This document shows positions 56,730 through 64,000 of a stretch of 64,000 bases of DNA, in pieces. Below the pieces are notes generated by a model that was given only the letters and a program-made list of their open reading frames with translations, did no database searches and was not told where the DNA came from. The DNA is from Thermohalobaculum sp963721105 (GTDB lineage: Bacteria; Pseudomonadota; Alphaproteobacteria; Rhodobacterales; Rhodobacteraceae): NCBI GenBank assembly GCA_963721105.1, contig CAVRHY010000011.1:1116001-1180000 (forward strand). Direction: 5' to 3'. Numbering within the stretch: position 1 is the stretch's first letter; every line of letters starts with the position of its first letter. The position numbers and the translations under genes were made by a program.

Positions 56730-57857
56730 TCAGCCGCCGTCGCGGATGCGCCGGGCGAGGCCGGTCAGGCGCGCAAGGCCGGCGTCGAGCAGCCGCTCGG
56801 GCAGCGCCGACGAGACGCGGATGTGGTCGTCCATGCCGAAGCAGTCGCCGGGCACGACGAGCACGTCCTCCTCGCGCCGCAGGCGGAGCGCGAAGTCGCG
56901 CGAGCCTGTCGGCAGGTCGAATCGCACGAAGGACATGGCGCTGGCCTGCGGCGGGACGACCGAGAAGACGCCGGGAACCGTCTCCATCGATGCCGTCAGC
57001 CGGTCGAAGCCGCGGTCGATCAGCCTCCGCGCCCGGCCGGTCAGCAGTGGCCGGACATCGGGCGACAGCGCGAGCTCGGCCAGCGCCATGTCCAGCATCC
57101 CCGCCGAGATGGTGGCGTATTCGTGCCGTCGCCAGAGCTCGGCGATGATCTCGCGCGGGGCGACGACCCAGCCGATGCGCAGGCCGGGCAGGCCGTAGGC
57201 CTTGGACATCGAGTTGACGGCGATGACGCGGTCGTGCCGGCCGCGGAAGCTGGGCGTCGCCGGCCGGTTGCCGCGCTCGGCGCCAGCATAGACCTCGTCG
57301 GCGACGATCCAGGCGCCGCTGCGCCGGGCGGCGGCGGTGACCGCGTCCATCTCGGCCTCGGTCAGGATGTGCCCCGTCGGGTTGTTCGGGTTGACGAGGG
57401 CGATCATTTTCGTGCCCGGCGCGGCTGCATCGGCCAGCCGGTCGGTGTCGAGCGACCAGCCTTCCGCCTCGACCAGGGGCACCTCGCGGAGCGTCGCGCC
57501 GAGCGCCTGGGCCTGGCCAGCGAGCTGGCCGTAGGTCGGTGACAGCGTCGCCACCCTGTCGCCGGCCGCCAGCATGGTGGCGGCGACCAGCGCGTTCGCC
57601 TCGGAGGCGCCGACCGTCACCAGCACCTCGTCGGGGTGCGTGTCGGGATAGAGCGCCGCGATGTGCTCGCGGAGCCGCGTGGTGCCGTTCACCTGCGGGT
57701 AGTCGAGGCGGAGGTCGCCCAGCTCGTCGGCCGACCGGCCGGCCGCCTCCATCAACTCGGCGAAGCTGAGAGGATGCACGCCGCTTTCGGCGAAATGGTA
57801 GGTGACGCCCGGCTCGTTCTCCGACATGAACTGCTCGAGCGCGAAAGGGTGGAACAT
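56730..57857 (-). CDS. Class I/II PLP-dependent aminotransferase
   Basis: 375 residues, intact. Fold-type I aminotransferase: YPQVNGTTRLREHIAALYPD, VTVGASEANALVAATML, ALVNPNNPTGHILTEAEMDA, the PLP Lys in VNSMSKAYGLPGLRIGWVV and the substrate Arg near VSSALPERLL. Belongs to the broad class that includes aspartate/alanine-type and capreomycidine-synthase-like enzymes; substrate not clear. ATG 57857; no operon partner. Confidence 0.88.
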   Translation of the reverse strand: MFHPFALEQFMSENEPGVTYHFAESGVHPLSFAELMEAAGRSADELGDLRLDYPQVNGTTRLREHIAALYPDTHPDEVLVTVGASEANALVAATMLAAGDRVATLSPTYGQLAGQAQALGATLREVPLVEAEGWSLDTDRLADAAAPGTKMIALVNPNNPTGHILTEAEMDAVTAAARRSGAWIVADEVYAGAERGNRPATPSFRGRHDRVIAVNSMSKAYGLPGLRIGWVVAPREIIAELWRRHEYATISAGMLDMALAELALSPDVRPLLTGRARRLIDRGFDRLTASMETVPGVFSVVPPQASAMSFVRFDLPTGSRDFALRLRREEDVLVVPGDCFGMDDHIRVSSALPERLLDAGLARLTGLARRIRDGG

Positions 57858-57948
57858 GGTGTCTCCCGGCGGTTGCGGCGCGATCCTGATACCGCCCCGC
57901 GCGCCGGCGTCAAAGGGCGCCCCGGCCTGTCAGGGCGCCGCGACCGCG

Positions 57949-58011
57949 CCGGCCGCGTGGCGGCGTCGCGTCCGCGGCGCGCTGCGCGGTCCGGCCGCAT
58001 GGCGGCGTCGC
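57949..58011. repeat. Duplicated 21-mer, 42-bp period
   Basis: CCGGCCGCGTGGCGGCGTCG (57949-57968) recurs at 57991-58010 with one change (GCA for GCG). Short direct repeat in spacer. Confidence 0.55.
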
Positions 58012-58126
58012 AAGGCGCGCGGCTGAACCGGCGGGTGCGAGGTCCGGGCGGTCGGGCGGGTTGACAGGCGCGCGAGGAGGGGTGCTGGGGAAGGCCCGAC
58101 AGGGTCGGGCCGGGCCTGAGCCTTCT

Positions 58127-58201
58127 GCGAGTCGCGGCGGCCGTCAAGGGCAAGCCGCCTGTCGGCGTTGCTGCGCACCCTTGACCGCCCCCACGACTCG
58201 C
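58127..58201. ncRNA. Long multi-stem palindromic element, possible structured RNA
   Basis: Nested arms: GCGAGTCG (58127-58134) with CGACTCGC (58194-58201); GTCAAGGG (58143-58150) with CCCTTGAC (58178-58185), flanked by GGCGG / CCGCC; and inside GCAAGCCG with CGGCGTTGC (58150-58171). All three nest into one 75-nt hairpin. No ORF. Could be a dispersed palindromic repeat, terminator or RNA gene; strand unknown. Confidence 0.45.
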
Positions 58202-58244
58202 GGGCGGGCGGGCGGCACGGTTGCGGGGTTGGATCCCGGCCCCG

Positions 58245-59558
58245 TTACCCCCGGCGGCCGAAGCGCTGTTCCATGGCGCGGCGCGCCTGCACGGCGGCGC
58301 CGGACTCGTCGACCTCGACGTCGTCCCAGCGCACGGTCTCGCCTGCCGAGACGGCGCGGTTCAGCCGCACGCCGTGCGCCAGCCCGATCGGCAGGGCGCC
58401 AGCGGCCAGCGAGGCCGAGGCCGGCACCAGCTTGCCCCAGACGCAGTAGCCGCCCTCGCCGTCCAGCACCTCGCCCTCGGCGAGGTCGCGCTTGGCCGTC
58501 GCCATGACGTCGGCGTTGAAGGCGCGCGACACGCCCGTCGCCTCGCCGCGCAGCGCCGCCGACAGGATCGAGACGTTCAGCTCGAGCCCGATCAGGTGGA
58601 AGGGACGGTACAGCGCCGCGTATTTCCCCGTTCGCTCGATGCCGACGCCATAGCGCGCCAGCGAGTTGACGGCATAGGCGTTCGGCGCCTCGAATACGAT
58701 GTAGACGCCCCAGCGCAGGTCGCGGAACACCGGCCGCCCGTCGCGCTCCTCGCAGGCGATGGTCTCGACCATGCCCTTGCCTTCCAGCATCCCGCCCTCG
58801 TCGCGGGGGCGCAGCAGCCAGGCCAGGTCGTCGACCCCGCAGGGCGGGAATGACAGCCCGGCCGAGGGCGCCGCCAGGTCGCAGGCATTGGCGATGGCCG
58901 CCATCTCGATCGCCGACTTCGTGCCGTCGACGAAGCTGTTGAACATCTGCGGGTTCAGCCGCTCGGCGCGGGCCTGGTCGGGGTCGTAGCCCATGTTGCG
59001 CCAGACGGTGTCGGGCGTCGACTGGTGAAAGCCCGGCAGGAAGCGCGTGCCCTTGCCGGCGGCGATCACCGGAAAGCCGCATGACCGCGCCCAGTCGACC
59101 ATTTCGGCCACAAGCGCCGGCTGGTCGCCATAGGCCATCGTGTAGACGACGCCCGCCTCGGCGGCCTCCTCGGCCAGCAGGGGGCCGGCCAGCGCGTCGG
59201 CCTCGACGGTGACCATGACGACGTGCCGCCCGGCGGCGATGGCGGCGCGGGCGTGGCAGGTGCCGGCCTCGGGGCTGCCGGTCGCCTCGATGACGACCTC
59301 GACATCCGGGTGGTGCGCGACGTCCAGCCCGTCACCGAAGATCGCGACGCGCCGGCGGTCGGCCTCGTCCCAGCCGGCCGCGCCCAGTTGCTCGCCGATC
59401 CGGTCGGTCGAGAGGTCGGCGATGGCGACGACCTCCAGCCCCGGCGTCGTCGGCACCTGGTTGAGGAACATGGTGCCGAACTTTCCGGCCCCGATCAGTC
59501 CGACGCGCACCGGCCGCCCCGCGGCCGCTCTCGTCTGCAGAAGTGAATGCAATCCCAT
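58245..59558 (-). CDS. COG4091 homoserine-dehydrogenase-like oxidoreductase with SAF domain
   Basis: 437 residues, intact. N-terminal Rossmann domain VRVGLIGAGKFGTMFLNQVP (near 18), EVVIEATGSPEAGTCHARAA and ADALAGPLLAEEAAEAGVVY as in homoserine dehydrogenase; middle domain with KGTRFLPGFHQSTPDTVW and GVYIVFEAPNAYAVNSLARY; C-terminal SAF-like domain with GLAHGVRLNRAVSAGETVRW. Members are NAD(P)-dependent dehydrogenases, several linked to sugar-acid breakdown; the substrate here is not known. The stop lies 43 bp from the hairpin element. Confidence 0.85.
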   Translation of the reverse strand: MGLHSLLQTRAAAGRPVRVGLIGAGKFGTMFLNQVPTTPGLEVVAIADLSTDRIGEQLGAAGWDEADRRRVAIFGDGLDVAHHPDVEVVIEATGSPEAGTCHARAAIAAGRHVVMVTVEADALAGPLLAEEAAEAGVVYTMAYGDQPALVAEMVDWARSCGFPVIAAGKGTRFLPGFHQSTPDTVWRNMGYDPDQARAERLNPQMFNSFVDGTKSAIEMAAIANACDLAAPSAGLSFPPCGVDDLAWLLRPRDEGGMLEGKGMVETIACEERDGRPVFRDLRWGVYIVFEAPNAYAVNSLARYGVGIERTGKYAALYRPFHLIGLELNVSILSAALRGEATGVSRAFNADVMATAKRDLAEGEVLDGEGGYCVWGKLVPASASLAAGALPIGLAHGVRLNRAVSAGETVRWDDVEVDESGAAVQARRAMEQRFGRRG

Positions 59559-59916
59559 GCCGGCACCCTAGCGGCGCGCTCCGGTTCGGGAAAGCCCCGG
59601 TCACCGGGCCGCGCCACTCCTCCTTCAAGGCCGCGCGACAAGGCAAGATGACAAGGGCGAACAAAGACGCAAAATGTTCCATCACGTTCGTTTATAATAG
59701 AGTTCGTCTCTCATTTGCCACTCCGTACAACCTGAAGCTTATAAATTGGGATAAATCAGCACGAAATTTCCAATCTCCTGCCGTCTTGACTCTCGAAATC
59801 TTGACAAAGGCCATCTCCAGCGGTGCCTATCGCGAAAAGAAGGCGGGCGCAGAGCTTGGTCGAAACTGTGTTTGTCATTGCGTCGTGCGCAAACGCGACG
59901 CGTAAAGGAGCCAGAC
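59559..59916. other. AT-rich intergenic region
   Basis: About 360 bp, of which 59650-59830 is far more AT-rich than anything else in the window (runs such as TTTATAATAG, GAAGCTTATAAATTGGGATA). Contains the lipoprotein promoter. No ORF worth calling. It looks like regulatory or recently acquired DNA. Confidence 0.5.
59801..59830 (+). promoter_or_regulatory. Candidate sigma-70-type promoter of the glycine-rich lipoprotein
   Basis: TTGACA (59801-59806), 18-bp spacer, GCCTAT (59825-59830); 86 bp before the ATG. A second TTGACT starts at 59786. Confidence 0.45.
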
Positions 59917-60420
59917 ATGCATATCCGGAAGACATCTCTCGCCTCCCTGTTGCTGTGCACCGCCGTCCTCGGTCTCGGTGCCTGCGCCGAGACCGGCGCG
60001 CGGGGCGGGACCGCGCATTCCGCGGTCGCGCCTGCCGCCGTCGCGGCAAGCCCCGCCCTCGGGGTCGCGGCTCCGGCCGCGACGACCGGCACCGGCACCG
60101 GCACCGGCACCGGCACCGGTTCTGGAATCGGCGTCGGCGTGGGCGCTGGCGTGGGCGCTGGAACCGGCGTCCGGGCCGGCGTGGGCGTCGGCGTGGGCGC
60201 CGGCACAGGCGGCATCGGCGGCGCGGGTGCCGGAGCAGGGGCCGGAGCCGGCACCGGTGGGGTCGGCGCAGGTGCCGGGGCCGACGTCGGCGGCGTGGGC
60301 GGGGTTGGCGCCGGTGTCGGTGCGGACGCGGGCGGGGTCGGCGCCGGTGTCGGTGGCGGCGTGGGCTGCGGCGGGCTTGGCGGTGCCGGAGCCGGCGCCG
60401 GCGGCGAATGCAAGGCCTAG
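59917..60420 (+). CDS. Glycine/alanine/valine-rich lipoprotein
   Basis: 167 residues; ATG 59917 follows AAAGGAG. Lipoprotein signal peptide with lipobox LGLGAC (Cys near residue 23). After a short linker the protein is almost only Gly, Ala, Val and Thr in dipeptide runs (GTGTGTGTGT, GVGVGVGAG, GAGAGAGAG), with two Cys near the end (GVGCGG, GECKA). The run is encoded by six copies of ACCGGC at 60085-60120 and related hexamers, so its length may vary by slippage. Unlike any enzyme; surface or periplasmic structural role is a guess. Preceded by an AT-rich promoter region. Confidence 0.7.
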   Translation: MHIRKTSLASLLLCTAVLGLGACAETGARGGTAHSAVAPAAVAASPALGVAAPAATTGTGTGTGTGTGSGIGVGVGAGVGAGTGVRAGVGVGVGAGTGGIGGAGAGAGAGAGTGGVGAGAGADVGGVGGVGAGVGADAGGVGAGVGGGVGCGGLGGAGAGAGGECKA

Positions 60421-60544
60421 GCCCCCGCTCGCCGGAGAGAGGGCCGCCCGGCCCTCTCTTTCCGCCCGTCCTCCGCCGGCATGTGGTTGCGCGGCGCGAG
60501 GCGATGCTCCAGCGTGGCGCAATCCGTGCACGATGGAGGCCGCG

Positions 60545-61219
60545 ATGCTGAAGTTCTACTACAACAAGGCGCCGAACCCGATGAAGGTGGCGCTGTTCCT
60601 CGAGGAGACGGGGCTGCCCTATGACGCGATCCCCGTCGACACGATGAAGGGGGAGCAGCACAGCGAGGCGTTCCGCAAGATCAACCCGAACGCCAAGGTC
60701 CCGGCCATCGAGTACGACGGCCACCGCGTCTTCGATTCGAACGCCATCCTGCTCTACCTTGCCGACAAGATCGGCGTGCTGCACGGCCGGCCCGAGGACC
60801 GAGGCGAGCTGTTGAGCTGGCTCATGTGGATTTCCTCGGGCCTCGGCCCGTTCTCGGGCCAGGCGGTGCACTTCCAGCACATGGCGCCCGAGAAGCCGCC
60901 CTACGCCGTCAACCGCTACGTGCGCGAGGTCGAGCGCCACTACAAGGTGCTGGACGATCACCTGTCGGGCCGCGAGTGGATCGTCGGCCACGGCTACTCG
61001 ATCGCAGACATCGCCGCCTGGGGCTGGATCGACCGCTACGTGCGCGTTCTGGGCGAGAACGCGCTGGACGCCTACCCGAACCTCAAGGCGTGGTACGAGC
61101 GCGTAAACGCGCGCCCCGCCGTCGAGCGCGCCCGCAGGATCGGCCAGGACCATACGTGGAAGACCGACCTCGACGAAGAGGCCAAGCGCGCGATGTTCCC
61201 GTCGAACTACACTGGCTGA
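60545..61219 (+). CDS. Glutathione S-transferase
   Basis: 224 residues; ATG 60545 after GGAGG (an ATG at 60533 would place the ribosome site inside the gene). Thioredoxin-like N-terminal domain with KFYYNKAPNPMKVALFLEET, the cis-Pro KVPAIEYDG and VFDSNAILLYLADKIG, then the all-helical C-terminal domain (YSIADIAAWGWIDRYV). Resembles the YfcG/YghU/Nu-class. No operon partner; converges on katG. Confidence 0.9.
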   Translation: MLKFYYNKAPNPMKVALFLEETGLPYDAIPVDTMKGEQHSEAFRKINPNAKVPAIEYDGHRVFDSNAILLYLADKIGVLHGRPEDRGELLSWLMWISSGLGPFSGQAVHFQHMAPEKPPYAVNRYVREVERHYKVLDDHLSGREWIVGHGYSIADIAAWGWIDRYVRVLGENALDAYPNLKAWYERVNARPAVERARRIGQDHTWKTDLDEEAKRAMFPSNYTG

Positions 61220-61256
61220 GAACGCCGCTCGCTGCTCGCCAACACAAGCCCGTCAT

Positions 61257-61275
61257 CTTCCGGCCTGGCCGGAAG
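61257..61275. terminator. Perfect 19-nt palindrome after the GST gene
   Basis: CTTCCGGCC (61257-61265), one base, GGCCGGAAG (61267-61275), 37 bp after the GST stop. Probably part of a terminator. Confidence 0.45.
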
Positions 61276-61370
61276 GCTCCTCGCCGGTCCCTAAGGTGCG
61301 AGGGCCGGGACGTGTGGTGAGGTGAGGTGCCGACGTCGCGCGCCGGGTCGAGGGCGCCGATCCCGGCAAG

Positions 61371-61400
61371 GAAGAATGGGCCCCGCGGGGCCCCTTCTTC
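61371..61400. terminator. Bidirectional terminator between GST and katG
   Basis: GAAGAA then GGGCCCC (61371-61384) pairs with GGGGCCC then TTCTTC (61387-61400), one mismatch. The T-rich side follows on the plus strand (AATTTC). It lies 12 bp after the katG stop. Confidence 0.6.
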
Positions 61401-61412
61401 AATTTCGGGCGA

Positions 61413-63632
<2,220 letters not shown>

Positions 63633-63765
63633 ACCTGTTCTCCCTGCCTTGCTGTCATTCGAATCGCGGATGGGGCGGGCGCCCCGTTCGCGGGCATGCC
63701 AAAACTGGCCGCTCCTTTCCATAATGTAAAGTTGCATTCTCAGATCGGCGCGATAACCTGCGCTT
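63633..63765. promoter_or_regulatory. Divergent katG/oxyR control region
   Basis: 133 bp. An imperfect dyad around AATGTAAAGTTGCATT (63722-63737) sits midway and is a candidate OxyR box. TTGCAT (63732-63737) and TAACCT near 63754 could serve the rightward promoter. Confidence 0.45.
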
Positions 63766-64000
63766 ATGAGCCTCACCCTCCGCCAGCTGGGCTATCTGGT
63801 CGCCTTCGCCGAGACGCACCATTTCGGCCGCGCGGCAGGCAGGGCGGGCGTCAGCCAGCCTGCGCTCTCGACGCAGCTTCGCGAGCTCGAGGCACAGCTC
63901 GGCGGGCTGCTGATTGCGCGCGACGCGCCGGGCCTGCCGCTGACGCCGCTGGGGCGCGAGGTGCTCGAGCACGCCCGCGCCGTGCTGGCCGGGGTGCGCG
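63766..64000 (+). CDS. oxyR: LysR-family regulator, OxyR-like (runs off the window)
   Basis: First 78 codons only. ATG 63766, then SLTLRQLGYLVAFAETHHFG and RAAGRAGVSQPALSTQLREL, a LysR helix-turn-helix, followed by EAQLGGLLIARDAPGLPLTP with the linker start. The redox cysteines would lie beyond the window end. Divergence from katG makes OxyR the likely identity. Confidence 0.82.
   Translation, partial: MSLTLRQLGYLVAFAETHHFGRAAGRAGVSQPALSTQLRELEAQLGGLLIARDAPGLPLTPLGREVLEHARAVLAGVR

Larger units (their letters stand above)
57858..58244. other. Intergenic region with repeats and a large hairpin
   Basis: About 390 bp without a gene between the aminotransferase promoter and the end of the COG4091 gene. 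Holds a duplicated 21-mer (57949-58011), a GCCCGAC / GTCGGGC hairpin near 58094-58110 and the long structured element at 58127-58201. Confidence 0.5.

Overview
This window is very GC-rich, densely coding DNA from the chromosome of an alphaproteobacterium, probably a Rhodospirillales-like lineage. Pointers are a SAM-II riboswitch in front of metZ, class I lysyl-tRNA synthetase, folate-type TrmFO, hopanoid genes hpnA/hpnN/hpnL, Ku plus multidomain LigD, and promoters of the alphaproteobacterial general-stress sigma factor EcfG (GGAAC-N16/17-CGTT). I recognise no rRNA, tRNA, CRISPR array, prophage or intact insertion sequence.

Layout. 0-2 kb: end of an exopolysaccharide export operon. 2.3-3.8 and 11.3-15.5 kb: two COG4705 membrane proteins, a small exported protein, a double-PepSY protein and a two-component system, with similar motifs upstream of both COG4705 units. 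3.9-11.2 kb: hopanoid accessory block (hpnA, hpnN, a glycosyltransferase, a PIG-L deacetylase, hpnL). 15.6-19.5 kb: DEAD-box helicase, spermidine-synthase-like protein, cytochrome b561, and two truncated polysaccharide genes lying head to head. 19.6-24.1 kb: ku-ligD-ku end-joining locus behind an EcfG promoter. 24.2-29.7 kb: aldo/keto reductase and an RND efflux pump with its adaptor. 29.9-33.7 kb: leuA with a Leu leader peptide, a small ricin-type lectin, and metZ with a SAM-II riboswitch. 34-40.6 kb: a repeat-rich PRC-barrel protein behind an EcfG promoter, lysK, a predicted EcfG-driven C-rich small RNA, and a 19-repeat MORN protein. 40.8-49.7 kb: nadE, two small membrane proteins, gltX, an Ile/Cys-rich leader peptide followed by cysS-cimA, and trmFO. 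49.8-57.9 kb: a GluR0-like receptor channel, a MetV/MetF pair, a methyltransferase, a DMT transporter, a squalene/phytoene-synthase-like protein, a YciE-type protein and an aminotransferase. 58-64 kb: a COG4091 oxidoreductase, a glycine-rich lipoprotein, a GST, and divergent katG/oxyR.

Two themes connect many genes. The first is general stress: EcfG-type promoters precede ku-ligD, the PRC-barrel protein, the YciE-type gene (imperfect match) and a predicted sRNA whose hairpin loop shows two anti-Shine-Dalgarno C-rich stretches, an architecture like Caulobacter GsrN; katG, a known GsrN target in Caulobacter, lies in the same window. The second is RNA-level control of amino acid genes: a leuA leader peptide, a SAM-II riboswitch, and a short ORF rich in Ile and Cys codons before cysS-cimA.

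Caution on data quality. Roughly 30 single-base frameshifts interrupt otherwise well conserved genes, including normally essential ones (cysS, gltX, lysK). Most are repaired by removing one base, so I treat them as uncorrected sequencing or assembly indels and give each such gene as one CDS spanning the breaks. All calls come from reading the sequence; no database search was run.
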